Below, piece after piece: positions 16,412-25,155 of a stretch of 64,000 nt of DNA; position 1 is the first letter of the stretch, and each line of letters starts with the position of its first letter. A model generated the notes under the pieces. That model saw nothing but the letters and a program-made list of their open reading frames with translations, made no database searches and was not told the origin of the DNA. A program made the position numbers and the translations under genes. The DNA lies in NCBI GenBank assembly GCA_947626795.1, contig CANQTH010000004.1:1-64000 (forward strand). Direction: 5' to 3'. Source of the DNA: an uncultured Lachnospiraceae bacterium. Its GTDB lineage: Bacteria; Bacillota; Clostridia; Lachnospirales; Lachnospiraceae.

Positions 16412-17262
16412 GAGGGACGATTCCAGTTTTCGTCAATTCCGTCCGCCTTCCAGGCGTTCTTTTGCTCCGCATATCCCCCTACGGTCAGATACTGGAAACG
16501 GCTCACCGTCTTCAAGGCATCGTACACATAGCGCAGCGGGATCCGGGAGCGGTTGTTCTCCGGGCTTCCCGGCTCCGCCAGAAATACCGTGTCGTCTTCC
16601 TCCCGGTACAGCCAGAGATTGACGTAATGCCCGGGCGTGTCCTGCCAATACGCGTCGTCGTTGAAGCTGCTCACCAGAACGACCGCCGACTTCGCCCGCG
16701 CCATCTGCCTCTGGAACTTCCGGTAGCTCTCCGGCTTGCGGCGCAGGCGGCAGGAAATCCCGCAGGCGCGCAGGGAATCCCGCATATCCGCCCAATCGAT
16801 CGCCCCCGCTTCCCCTTCCGGGGCGTAATCAGACGCCTCGATGGCATAGCCGTACATATCCAGGGGCGAGACTTCATAAGGCGAGAGGGTGTCGTAAATA
16901 TTCGCCATGCAGCAAAGGCCGCAGCCAAAACCGCCGAACGGGTTCCCCTCTACCCTGAACTGGCACCATTCGCCCGACCACGGGACGCTTTCCGCCCAGG
17001 AGCGCGGCCCCTGCAAAAAGGAATAGACGTCCGCTTCCTCTAAGGAGAACGCCCGTATCAGTGCTTTCTTCTCCTGCTCGTTCAGGCTCTCCGCCAGCCA
17101 ATCGGCCGGGCCCGTATACAGCTCGCCGCCCAGATCCATGTGTACCGTCTCCACTTTTATGCGGATCGGCTCTTCCTCCGCACTCTTTCCGCTCTCCCAC
17201 GCCATGCCTGCCAGGCAGAAAAGAAAGAGCAGAACCGCGGCCACAGACATATGCTTTCCCAT
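16408..17262 (-). CDS. Secreted C39-like papain-fold protein
   Basis: 284 residues. Residues 1-20 are a hydrophobic signal or anchor segment. The region from about 100 carries GFGCGLCCMANIYDTL, like the catalytic Cys helix of the C39-like peptidase family. PGHYVNLW near 225 supplies a plausible His and partner, and LAEPGS follows. C39-like extracytoplasmic proteins include peptidases and transglutaminase-like enzymes, so activity is uncertain. The extra cysteines next to the nucleophile position are notable. No bacteriocin or ABC exporter gene is adjacent, which argues against a leader peptidase. The start ATG has GGAGAAA upstream. Confidence 0.72.
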   Translation of the reverse strand: MGKHMSVAAVLLFLFCLAGMAWESGKSAEEEPIRIKVETVHMDLGGELYTGPADWLAESLNEQEKKALIRAFSLEEADVYSFLQGPRSWAESVPWSGEWCQFRVEGNPFGGFGCGLCCMANIYDTLSPYEVSPLDMYGYAIEASDYAPEGEAGAIDWADMRDSLRACGISCRLRRKPESYRKFQRQMARAKSAVVLVSSFNDDAYWQDTPGHYVNLWLYREEDDTVFLAEPGSPENNRSRIPLRYVYDALKTVSRFQYLTVGGYAEQKNAWKADGIDENWNRPS

Positions 17263-17286
17263 CGTTTTTCTCCTGCGTAAAAATTC

Positions 17287-17316
17287 GTAACAGCCAGCTT
17301 ACGGCTGCCCTGTTAC
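17287..17316. repeat. Short copy of the GTAACAG...CTGTTAC palindrome
   Basis: A 30-bp element with GTAACAG and CTGTTAC ends and an inner GC-rich stem, in the gap between the C39-like and flavodoxin-like genes. Confidence 0.55.
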
Positions 17317-17347
17317 GGAACCCGCCCATAGAGGCGGAAGCCTTCTC

Positions 17348-17965
17348 TCACCGAATAAAATGCGTCGGCCTCCACGCTTCTTTTTCCGGAAGGCCGTACT
17401 TCTCCTTCCCAAGCTGGATACTCTTGATCAAGAATGACATATTCCGCGCCAGCGTCCGCATGGTCTGAAGGCCTTCTTCGTCTTTTGCCGCCTCGCCTTT
17501 CTCCCGCCCGTGCGCGCTGTTCCAATACTGGCTCGACGCGACTGGCATATTAGAGATCGTGAAGTACTTATTCAGCTCGTCGAAGGTGGCGGAAAGGCCG
17601 CCCCGGCGCGCGACTGCCACGCTCGCCCCCACTTTCATCGTCTTGTCAAAGCCCGTGCTGTAAAACAGGCGGTCCAAAAAGGAGATCAGCGTCCCGTTCG
17701 CCGACGCGTAATACACGGGGCTTGCGATCACCAGCCCGTCCGCCGCCTCGAACTTGGGCGCAGTCTCATTCACCAGGTCGTCGAACACGCATTTCCCGCT
17801 CTCAAAGCAGGAGCCGCAGGCAATGCAGCCCCGAATCTCCCGGCTGCCGACCTGGACGGTCTCCGTTTCAATCCCATTTTCCTTAAAAACCTGTTCCATC
17901 TCATGCAGCACGAGTTCCGTGTTCCCCTGCGGCCTGGGAGAGCCGTTAAGCATCAAAACCTTCAT
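17348..17965 (-). CDS. Flavodoxin-family NAD(P)H-dependent reductase with Cys motif
   Basis: 205 residues from ATG at 17965 (GGAAGG upstream; the frame opens 19 codons earlier with a TTG). The FMN phosphate loop LNGSPRPQGNTE is at 5-16. A CxxCxxC-type motif (CIACGSCFESGKC, about 49-61) resembles the iron-sulfur flavoproteins (Isf-like) of anaerobes. SPVYYASANGT is the flavin-ring loop. These proteins transfer electrons from ferredoxin or NAD(P)H to quinones, nitro compounds or other acceptors. The fourth cysteine spacing would suit a cluster, but this cannot be confirmed. No partner gene adjoins it. Confidence 0.82.
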   Translation of the reverse strand: MKVLMLNGSPRPQGNTELVLHEMEQVFKENGIETETVQVGSREIRGCIACGSCFESGKCVFDDLVNETAPKFEAADGLVIASPVYYASANGTLISFLDRLFYSTGFDKTMKVGASVAVARRGGLSATFDELNKYFTISNMPVASSQYWNSAHGREKGEAAKDEEGLQTMRTLARNMSFLIKSIQLGKEKYGLPEKEAWRPTHFIR

Positions 17966-18116
17966 TCCCGTTTCCTTCCTTTCCTCCGGGCGCCGCCTGG
18001 CACGTCTTTTCCGCGCGGCCAAGCGTCCCGGCTTTTGATTTAATATTATAACGCTATTTTTTTCATCTTACAACTCAAAATGCATAAATTTACTTTCACA
18101 TTCCGAAAAAAATTAC

Positions 18117-18162
18117 TTGCATAATCCGAAAAAATGCGTTATTGTATTATTTGTATAGTACA
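18117..18162 (+). promoter_or_regulatory. Promoter and overlapping operator of the GntR-ABC operon
   Basis: TTGCAT (18117-18122), a 17-bp spacer and TATTGT (18140-18145) form the promoter. Overlapping the -10 is an inverted repeat, TGTATTAT-TTGT-ATAGTACA (18143-18162), with 7 of 8 arm bases matching. This is the arrangement expected for autorepression by the YtrA-type GntR protein encoded just downstream. Confidence 0.6.
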
Positions 18163-18189
18163 GTAAGACACGAAAGGCGAGGTGATGAA

Positions 18190-18561
18190 ATGCCATGGGA
18201 CTTTACTTCTGACCGGCCTATTTTTCTCCAGATCATCGAAAAAATACAACTGGAGATCGTATCCGGCCGCTATCGGCCGGGCGACAAGCTTCCGTCTGTC
18301 CGCGAACTCGCGCAGGAAGCCTCCGTCAACCCCAATACGATGCAAAAGGCCCTTTCCGAGCTGGAACGCACCGGGCTGGTCTACTCGCATCGCACGAGCG
18401 GCCGCTTTATCACGGAGGACGCCGCCATGGTGAGCGGGCTGAGGGCCGAGCTTGCCGAAAAGGTCGTGGCGCAGTTCCTCTTGGACCTCCAAAAGCTCGG
18501 GTTCCAGAAAGAAAGCGCGCTGACGCTCATCACAAATTTTATCAAAGGAGACGAGAAATGA
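18190..18561 (+). CDS. GntR-family regulator, YtrA subfamily
   Basis: 123 residues from ATG at 18190 (AGGTGATGAA upstream). The winged helix-turn-helix occupies about 10-75 (PIFLQIIEKIQLEI, GDKLPSVRELAQEASVNPNT, TGLVYSHRTSGRF). Only a short C-terminal helical segment follows, which is the YtrA pattern, and such proteins usually repress the ABC transporter operon they head. Its last codon overlaps the start of the ATPase gene (ATGA), so the three genes form one translationally coupled operon. The palindrome in the promoter is the likely target. Confidence 0.9.
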   Translation: MPWDFTSDRPIFLQIIEKIQLEIVSGRYRPGDKLPSVRELAQEASVNPNTMQKALSELERTGLVYSHRTSGRFITEDAAMVSGLRAELAEKVVAQFLLDLQKLGFQKESALTLITNFIKGDEK

Positions 18562-19253
18562 CATTATTGGAATGCAAAGGACTCACGAAAAAATACTGCG
18601 GATATCCCGCGCTGTCCAACGTCGACCTCCAGATCGGAAGCGGGCACATCATCGGGCTGCTCGGCCCGAACGGGAGCGGGAAGACCACGTTGATCAAGCT
18701 GATCGCCGGGCTGCTCGCCCCTACCGAGGGGACGGTCTCCGTCGTCGGCTGCCCCATCGGCGTGAAAAGCAAGGGAATGGTCTCCTACCTTCCCGATTAC
18801 AGCTATTTGAACGGCAGCATGAAAGTCAAGGACATCATCCGCCTGTTCGAGGATTTTTATGAGGATTTCGACACGGCGCGCGCCTACGATATGCTGGCGA
18901 AGCTCGACATCAATCCGGGAAAGAAGCTGAAGACCTTCTCCAAAGGCGCGAAGGAAAAGGTGCAGCTGATCCTGGTAATGAGCCGCCGCGCCAAGCTTTA
19001 CGTCCTGGATGAGCCGATCGCCGGGGTAGATCCGGCCGCAAGGGATTATATCCTGCAGACCATTCTTTCCAATTATGAGGAAGACGCTTCCATCCTGATC
19101 TCCACGCATCTTGTCTCGGATATCGAGAAGATCTTAGACGAAGTGATCTTCATCCGAAACGGCTCCATCCTAACCCATGCTTCCGTGGACGGCCTGCGGC
19201 AGCAGGGAGGCAGATCCATCGACACTATTTTCCGGGAGGTGTTCAAATGTTAG
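18558..19253 (+). CDS. ABC transporter ATP-binding protein
   Basis: 231 residues. Walker A GPNGSGKTT is at about 35-43. A weak signature-like segment (FSKGAKEKVQLILVM) replaces the usual LSGGQ, and Walker B is YVLDEPIAGVD near 155. The degenerate KGxKEK signature is common in the BcrA/YtrB-type exporters that pair with GntR/YtrA regulators. It overlaps both neighbours by a few bases. It powers the adjacent six-helix permease. The substrate is unknown; relatives act in antibiotic or cell-envelope stress responses. Confidence 0.92.
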   Translation: MTLLECKGLTKKYCGYPALSNVDLQIGSGHIIGLLGPNGSGKTTLIKLIAGLLAPTEGTVSVVGCPIGVKSKGMVSYLPDYSYLNGSMKVKDIIRLFEDFYEDFDTARAYDMLAKLDINPGKKLKTFSKGAKEKVQLILVMSRRAKLYVLDEPIAGVDPAARDYILQTILSNYEEDASILISTHLVSDIEKILDEVIFIRNGSILTHASVDGLRQQGGRSIDTIFREVFKC

Positions 19254-20083
19254 GGAAATTATTAAAATACGAATGGAACTCCGTCGGCAGGATCCTGCCT
19301 TATGTCAATCTGGCGATCCTTGTCATTACCGCCATCGGGTGCGTCGTTCTAAGCTCCGGTGCCTTAAACGGCGCCTTTGGGGCGTTCCTGACCCCGCTGC
19401 TCTTTCTCTTTTACATAGTCTCCCTGACCTCGTTCATGCTGCTTACGCTCCTTTACTTATACGTGCGTTTTTATCGGAACTTATATTCCAGGGAAGGATA
19501 CCTGATGCACACGCTCCCGGTCACGCCCCTGCAGCTTTTCCACTCCAAATTGATCGTGGGTTTCTTCTGGACGTTTCTCAACGACCTGCTGATCATCTTA
19601 TCCCCGGTCGGGCTGGTCGTCCTGGCCGACAAAGGCTCCGGCAACCCGTCTATCCTGCAGTTTTTCTCCGAGGATGGCCTGGGGCAGGGGAGCCCGTTCT
19701 CGTTCCGCACGGTCTTTGGCTATTCCCTGCCGGGATTTATCCTTCTCCTGCTCCTTTTGACGGCAGTCGGATGCTTTTCAGCCCTCCTGACGGGCTACGT
19801 GAGCATCCTGCTGGGGCAGCTCGTGGAAAAATACAAGGCAGCCGCGGCGGTCGGATTTTATTTCGTCTTCTATATGGCGAACCAGATCATCTCCTCGATC
19901 TCCATCCTGCTGCCGAACTTCCAGCTCCTGGCCGCCTCCAGCGAGCCGGACGCCGTCCAGAATTTTCTGCCGCGCTACCTGCACGGGATATTTTCCGCCT
20001 CGCTCATCACCCAGCTCGTGATCGGGATCATCCTGTACCTCGTCTGTGTCCTGCTCGCGCGGCGGCAGGTGAACCTGGATTAA
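19247..20083 (+). CDS. ABC-2-type transporter permease
   Basis: 278 residues with about six membrane segments (around 18-40, 50-72, 100-125, 160-185, 200-225, 250-272) and a short cytoplasmic N-terminus (KLLKYEWNSVG) typical of ABC-2 permeases. The start overlaps the ATPase stop codon. It is the membrane half of the exporter. No substrate-binding protein is present, so export or lipid handling is more likely than uptake. It is followed by an inverted repeat at 20097-20132. Confidence 0.85.
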   Translation: MLGKLLKYEWNSVGRILPYVNLAILVITAIGCVVLSSGALNGAFGAFLTPLLFLFYIVSLTSFMLLTLLYLYVRFYRNLYSREGYLMHTLPVTPLQLFHSKLIVGFFWTFLNDLLIILSPVGLVVLADKGSGNPSILQFFSEDGLGQGSPFSFRTVFGYSLPGFILLLLLLTAVGCFSALLTGYVSILLGQLVEKYKAAAAVGFYFVFYMANQIISSISILLPNFQLLAASSEPDAVQNFLPRYLHGIFSASLITQLVIGIILYLVCVLLARRQVNLD

Positions 20084-20096
20084 GCCGACAGGAAAA

Positions 20097-20132
20097 TGCG
20101 CTTTAAGGCTTGCCCGCAAGTCTTAAAGCGCA
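20097..20132. terminator. Inverted repeat after the ABC operon
   Basis: TGCGCTTTAAG, then CTTGC, pairs with GCAAG and CTTAAAGCGCA in a nearly perfect 16-bp stem. There is no T tract, so it may work as a weak terminator or as an RNA 3'-end stabiliser. A second stem (GGCCAGATGG / CCATCTGGTCC) lies at about 20200-20224 before the convergent kinase gene. Confidence 0.5.
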
Positions 20133-20249
20133 CTTGGGCCTGCGTTCGCAGACATCTTCCGCTACGAATCCTGGCGTCCTCGCGGAGCGTTGGGCCAGAT
20201 GGAGGATCGGCTCCCATCTGGTCCAATGCGGGCGGGGCTTATCTTTCAC

Positions 20250-22607
20250 TCATTCCGCTTCCGTTTCCAGGCTCTGGAACGCCACCGTCACGGTAAAGAG
20301 ATCGGCATCCGTCCTGATGTCAAAGCTGCCGCCGCAGGCCTCCGTAAAGCTCTTCGCAATGGACAGCCCCAGCCCACTCCCGCCGTCTGTCCGGCTTGCG
20401 TCCCCGCGCACGAACCGCTCGGTAAAATCCGCCGATGCGTCCAATTCCATGCTGGACGTATTCTTCAGCGTGGCGACCGCCCCCGCCTCCTCCTCGCGGA
20501 GCGTCAGGTAAGCCCGCGAGCCGGGAAGGGAATACTGCAGGGCGTTCTGGATCAGGTTCTGGAACACGCGGTACAGCTTCTGACCGTCCGCCTGGATGTA
20601 AACCGGACGCTCCGGAACTGCGCTTTTGATCTCCAGCCCGCTTTCTTCAATCTGGCCGCCCATGTCCGCCAAAGTCTGGCGCAGCAGCTTCCCAAAATCC
20701 AATTTTTCCATTTTAAGCGGCAATTCCCCGGAGGATGCCTTGCTGATCTCAAACACATCCTGGACGATCGTATTCAGCCGCTCGGATTTCTCCCCTAAAA
20801 TGCGGATGTATTCCTCCACATGTCCGGGAAGCCCAGTCTCCTGCTTGAGCAGCTCCACGTAGCTGATCACTGAGGTCAGCGGCGTCTTGATGTCATGGGA
20901 CACGTTCGTCACCAGCGCCACTTTCATCCGCTCGCTGCGCACCTGCTCCTGCAGTGCCGTCTCCATGCCGCCCTGGATCTCGTTTAGATCCTCTGCGAGC
21001 TGCCGCAGGTCCGCGTCCTCGGGCAATTCCAGCGGCTTGGAAAAGACGCCGTCCCTTATCCCGCGGATCCGGTCCGAGAGCAGGGCGAAGTCCTCGGCCA
21101 GCCTGCGGTTTTGCTTCGCCCCGAAAACGGCAGCCGCCACATACAGGCAGGCCAGCAGCGCATAAGCCATGCCAGGCCGGGAGAGGCGCATCCCATGCCC
21201 TAGCACCCAAAGCAGCGGAGCCGCCGCCAGCACAAACCCCAGCGCCGCCAGGCGCGCATACCGCCTCACCAGCCTTTTTTGGACGGGATACAAAAGGCCC
21301 TTCGCCCGAATGCTGTCGAGGAACGGTTTTTTCTGCTTCCCCCTGTTATACCGGAAGTCCAGCGCGGCCAGCCAGGCCAGCCAGAGGCTCCCGGCAAAAA
21401 GCAATGCGTCCGACGCGCCCCTGTAAGGCTCCCAATCCAGGGCGCCCCTGGAAAACGCGGCCTGCCCCGCTAAGCCAAAAACCTGCGTAAGATATCCCGC
21501 CGCGCCGCGACAGAACATCCAGGGGAACAGCGCCAGAAATGCCGCCGCCTTCGCTTCCAGCCATACGTTCCCCAACACCCGGGCGACCGCGCGGTTCGCC
21601 TGCCCTTTTCTCAGGCAGAAGGCATACGCCAGCAGGAGAACGGACGCCGCCAGCCAGACGCCATGCCTCCGGAACGCCTCTTTTTTAAGCTCTAAGTCCC
21701 GCTGCATCTCATACAGGGTCCCTCCGGTATAAGAAACGCCGGATTCCAGATAATTCCCCACAACGTAGAGGCTCGGCTTTTTCGCGGCCGCCAAAAATAC
21801 CACCGCATCCCGTCCCTCGTCCCCGATGGTGAAATTTTTATACCCCGGAACGCGCCAGCGGCTCCCCGGGCGGTAGACGCCGTCCCCGTAGACGTCCTCC
21901 TTTTTCCCGTCTTTCTCAATCTCCACCTTGCCGTCCCCGTTCCGGTTCAGCCACAGGAAAAAATTATAGCGGTCGTCCGAAAGCAGCTTAGAAAAGTCCT
22001 CCCCCTGCCACGAGAGCCTCCCCTTTCCCTCAAGCGCGTCAATGTTCGTATAGAGCAATATGCCCCTTTTCCCGGAATTCCGGCTCTCCTCCATTCGGAT
22101 GATCGCATAGCGCAGGTTCCGGTCCCCGGAAAGGCTGTCCATATGCCTCTTTAAGCGCTCCTCCCGCGAACGCGCAGACTCTTCCTCATCGTCAGTGACT
22201 GTCTCCTCGGCCTGCATGGCCGTTCCAGTCTCTTCCGCCTCGCCGCCCAATGCCTCCCCGGCTCTTCCGAGCCATGAAAAAATGCCTTCCTCTTCCCGGC
22301 TCGCCTCCGCGTCCGCCTCTTCGGTCACTACCGCGTCCGCCTCCCCGGTCACTACCGCGTCGCTGCGCGACCCTGCCCAGCCGTTCCCGCCGTCCCCGCC
22401 GACGGCGATCGAGGCCATTTCCTCCAACTGGCTGGAAATGTAAGAGCGGAACCGCTCCGTCTCCTGATAATCCTCCCCTTTGGCATTTACGCCCAGAAAA
22501 ACGCCTAAGCCGAGGAACGGGCAGACATTGCACAAAAACAATGTCATGCCGAAAAAAAATGCTGCGATCTCACGTACGGTTTTCCCGTTTTTCCATTTTG
22601 TACCCAA
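20250..22607 (-). CDS. Membrane sensor histidine kinase
   Basis: About 785 residues. One membrane helix lies near 15-40. A long extracytoplasmic region of about 290 residues follows, including a very acidic stretch (about 75-150). Several more helices lie between about 333 and 510, then a HAMP-like linker. The dimerisation helix has the phospho-acceptor His in NVSHDIKTPLTS (about 570). The ATPase domain shows QNLIQNALQYS, GGSGLGLSIAKS and a Gly-rich lid. It phosphorylates the adjacent OmpR-type regulator, whose 3' end it overlaps by 38 bp. The start at 22607 is a TTG; an ATG 20 codons later (22547) is also possible and would remove the overlap. The signal is unknown; the architecture suggests cell-envelope sensing. 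Confidence 0.88.
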   Translation of the reverse strand: MGTKWKNGKTVREIAAFFFGMTLFLCNVCPFLGLGVFLGVNAKGEDYQETERFRSYISSQLEEMASIAVGGDGGNGWAGSRSDAVVTGEADAVVTEEADAEASREEEGIFSWLGRAGEALGGEAEETGTAMQAEETVTDDEEESARSREERLKRHMDSLSGDRNLRYAIIRMEESRNSGKRGILLYTNIDALEGKGRLSWQGEDFSKLLSDDRYNFFLWLNRNGDGKVEIEKDGKKEDVYGDGVYRPGSRWRVPGYKNFTIGDEGRDAVVFLAAAKKPSLYVVGNYLESGVSYTGGTLYEMQRDLELKKEAFRRHGVWLAASVLLLAYAFCLRKGQANRAVARVLGNVWLEAKAAAFLALFPWMFCRGAAGYLTQVFGLAGQAAFSRGALDWEPYRGASDALLFAGSLWLAWLAALDFRYNRGKQKKPFLDSIRAKGLLYPVQKRLVRRYARLAALGFVLAAAPLLWVLGHGMRLSRPGMAYALLACLYVAAAVFGAKQNRRLAEDFALLSDRIRGIRDGVFSKPLELPEDADLRQLAEDLNEIQGGMETALQEQVRSERMKVALVTNVSHDIKTPLTSVISYVELLKQETGLPGHVEEYIRILGEKSERLNTIVQDVFEISKASSGELPLKMEKLDFGKLLRQTLADMGGQIEESGLEIKSAVPERPVYIQADGQKLYRVFQNLIQNALQYSLPGSRAYLTLREEEAGAVATLKNTSSMELDASADFTERFVRGDASRTDGGSGLGLSIAKSFTEACGGSFDIRTDADLFTVTVAFQSLETEAE

Positions 22608-23280
22608 TGCCCCACACCACCTTTATATATTCTGGCTCTTTTGGATTGAGTTCCACCTTCTCCCGTATGTGGCGAATGTGTACCATCACGGTGTTCTCCG
22701 GGGAAAACGACGGCTCTTCCCATACCCTCCGGTAGATTTCCTCCGCCGGGAAGACGCGCCCCCGGTTGCGCATGAACAGTTCGACGATCTTCGTCTCGGT
22801 CGCCGTCAGCCGCACCGGGTCCCCGTCCGCATATAAGACGCGCTCCCCGGTTCGATAGCACAGGCGGCCGTTCCAGATCTCTTCTTCCTGCCGGGACGCA
22901 TGGATATCGCCTAAGAGCGTATACCTGCGGAGCTGGCTCTTAACGCGCGCCATCAGCTCCTGCGGGTTGAACGGCTTGGCGACATAATCGTCCGCGCCGA
23001 TGGAAAGCCCCAGGATCTTGTCGCTGTCTTCCGTCTTTGCGCTCAAGACAAGGATCGGCAGGTTCCGCTTCTCCCGTATCTTCATGATCGTCGAAAGCCC
23101 GTCCAGCTTCGGCATCATGACGTCCAGGATGACAAGCCGCACCGTCTCGTCCTCCAAAGCCTCCAGCGCCTCCGCGCCGTCGTATGCCTTCCGCGCGCGA
23201 TATCCTTCTTTTTCCAGCAGCAGGGCGATCGCCTGCACAATTTCCCGGTCGTCGTCCACGACCAATACGCATCCATCCAT
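22570..23280 (-). CDS. OmpR/PhoB-family response regulator
   Basis: 236 residues from ATG at 23280 (AGGAG upstream; the frame opens 17 codons earlier). The receiver domain at 1-115 contains VVDDDRE, the phospho-acceptor in LVILDVMMPKLDG (about Asp52) and KPFNPQEL. The C-terminal winged helix (about 135-230) shows LTATETKIVELFMRNRG and VMVHIRHIREKVE. It overlaps the kinase gene, so the two are translationally coupled. Targets are not evident, but the GntR-ABC operon is the nearest transporter and is convergent. Confidence 0.94.
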   Translation of the reverse strand: MDGCVLVVDDDREIVQAIALLLEKEGYRARKAYDGAEALEALEDETVRLVILDVMMPKLDGLSTIMKIREKRNLPILVLSAKTEDSDKILGLSIGADDYVAKPFNPQELMARVKSQLRRYTLLGDIHASRQEEEIWNGRLCYRTGERVLYADGDPVRLTATETKIVELFMRNRGRVFPAEEIYRRVWEEPSFSPENTVMVHIRHIREKVELNPKEPEYIKVVWGIGYKMEKRENRT

Positions 23281-23384
23281 ATCGGTGTCTCCTCTATCCT
23301 TTCTGAAGCCTGGGTTTATCTTATAAAACATTCCTTATGAAATTTCTGACCTATTTCTTATAAATTCCTTAAAAAAGCAGGAGG

Positions 23385-23419
23385 GCGCCCCGCCGTTTCC
23401 AACGGCTTTTGGGGCGCCA
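23385..23419 (-). terminator. hydCBA terminator
   Basis: GGCGCCCC and GGGGCGCC close a stem that includes GCCGTT/AACGGC. On the minus strand it is followed by CTCCTGCTTTTTT. It lies 26 bp beyond the hydA stop codon. Confidence 0.82.
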
Positions 23420-23444
23420 CTCTTTTCTTTCAAGGCTCTCTTTC

Positions 23445-25142
23445 TTATTTCTTGCAGTAATCCACATGGAGCAGCTCATGCTCGCGGTTCTTCAAAAGAT
23501 CCTGGTAGAGGGATTCCACCAGCGGGTTCTCCTCGCTGCGCTTGATCTGGAGCGCCTTATCGTTCTTGTAAAGCCCCTCGGCGCGCATCCGCTTCTCCGT
23601 AGAACGCGCGAACGGCTGTCCCGCGCCCGCAACGCATCCGCCCGGACACGCCATGACTTCCACGAAGTCAAAATGCTCCTCGCCGCTCTCGATCTTCTGG
23701 AGCAGACGGTCCGCGTTGCCAAGCCCGCTGACGACCGCGATCCGCACCTGCCTGTCCCCTACGGAGACCTCGCAGGTCTTCACGCCTTCCATCCCGCGCG
23801 CCCCGATGAACTCGATCTCCTTTAGTGCCTTCGGGCTTTTGTCCGCCACGACGCGGCGCACGGCGGCTTCCGTCACGCCTCCGGTCGCGCCGAAGATGAC
23901 GCCCGCGCCGGAATAGATCGAAAACGGCATATCATACGCTTCCGGCTCTAAGCGGTCGAAGCGGATGCCGATCTCCTTTAGCATCGTGATGACTTCCTCG
24001 GAGGTCAGCACGTAATCGATATACGGCATCCCGTCCCTCTTAAACTCCTCCCTGGACGCCTCGTATTTCTTCGCCGTGCATGGCATGATCGCGACGGATA
24101 CCGTCTCGCGGCCTTCCCGCCTGTCCATCTTCCGGTAATATTCCTTGATCACCGCGCCGAACATCTGCATCGGGGATTTCGACGTGGAGACATATTTCAG
24201 CAAATGCGGGTACTGCGTCTCTACGAACCGGATCCAGCCCGGGCAGCAGGACGTGAACAGCGGGTACTTGCGGTCTTTCTCCGCCAGAGAATCCAGCAAT
24301 TCCTCGGCTTCCTCCATGATCGTAAGGTCCGCCCCGATGGACGTGTCGAAGATCGCGTCGACCCCGAGCATCCGCAGGGACGCCACTAATTTCCCGATCG
24401 TGTTCTCTCCCGGCGCGTAGCCGTAAGCCTCGCCGATCGCCACGCGGACAGCCGGGGCGATCTGGACGACGACGCGCTTCTGCGGGTTGTGGATCGCCTC
24501 CCAGACGTCGTGCGTGTCGTTCTTGATCGTGATCGCTCCGGTCGGGCAGACTGCCGCGCACTGGCCGCAGTTGACGCAGTTCGTGTCCGCGATGTCCCTG
24601 CCGAACGCCGTGGAGATCTCCATGTCGGATCCCCTGTGCGCGAAATCGATCGCCCCGACGTGCTGGATCTCGCTGCAGACGCGCACGCAGTCGCCGCAGA
24701 GGATGCACTTGTTCGGGTTGCGCACAATGGCCTTGGACGAGGTGTCGATCGGCTTGATCGGCTTGGTGTTCTCAAAGCGCACGGACGGGATCTGGAAACG
24801 GTTCGCCAATTCCTGCAGCTTGCACTTCCCGTTTTTCTCACAGGTCGTGCAGTCGCGGCAATGCGCCGCCAACAGCAGCTCTAAGATCCGCTTCCTGTGG
24901 TAATAAAGCGACGGCGTGTTCGTCCGGATCTCCATCCCGTGCTTGGGCGGCGTGGAGCAGGAAGCGATGATCCCGCCCCATTTGTCCTCCACCACGCACA
25001 TCCGGCACGCGCCGTAAATGGACAAGTCTGAATAATAGCAAAATGTTGGTAAGATGATTCCTGCCTTCCGAATGACTGCAAGAATATTCTTCTCATCGGT
25101 GAACCCTACGCGCTCGCCGTCAATAATCATATATTTTTCCAT
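23445..25142 (-). CDS. hydA: [FeFe] hydrogenase catalytic subunit of the bifurcating complex
   Basis: 565 residues from ATG at 25142, correctly spaced from AGGAGG; a GTG three codons earlier abuts that site. Domains in order are a [2Fe-2S] ferredoxin (Cys 35, 46, 49, 62), a His-Cys3 cluster motif (about 94-107), two [4Fe-4S] motifs (CILCGDCVRVC, CVNCGQCAAVC) and the H-cluster domain. The last has SCCPGW at 298-303, MPCTAKK at 353-359 and ACPGGC at 498-503. Together with HydB and HydC it reversibly oxidises H2 while reducing ferredoxin and NAD+, or evolves H2 from both. Maturases HydE, HydF and HydG are not in the window. Confidence 0.95.
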   Translation of the reverse strand: MEKYMIIDGERVGFTDEKNILAVIRKAGIILPTFCYYSDLSIYGACRMCVVEDKWGGIIASCSTPPKHGMEIRTNTPSLYYHRKRILELLLAAHCRDCTTCEKNGKCKLQELANRFQIPSVRFENTKPIKPIDTSSKAIVRNPNKCILCGDCVRVCSEIQHVGAIDFAHRGSDMEISTAFGRDIADTNCVNCGQCAAVCPTGAITIKNDTHDVWEAIHNPQKRVVVQIAPAVRVAIGEAYGYAPGENTIGKLVASLRMLGVDAIFDTSIGADLTIMEEAEELLDSLAEKDRKYPLFTSCCPGWIRFVETQYPHLLKYVSTSKSPMQMFGAVIKEYYRKMDRREGRETVSVAIMPCTAKKYEASREEFKRDGMPYIDYVLTSEEVITMLKEIGIRFDRLEPEAYDMPFSIYSGAGVIFGATGGVTEAAVRRVVADKSPKALKEIEFIGARGMEGVKTCEVSVGDRQVRIAVVSGLGNADRLLQKIESGEEHFDFVEVMACPGGCVAGAGQPFARSTEKRMRAEGLYKNDKALQIKRSEENPLVESLYQDLLKNREHELLHVDYCKK

Positions 25143-25155
25143 GTCAGCCACCCTC

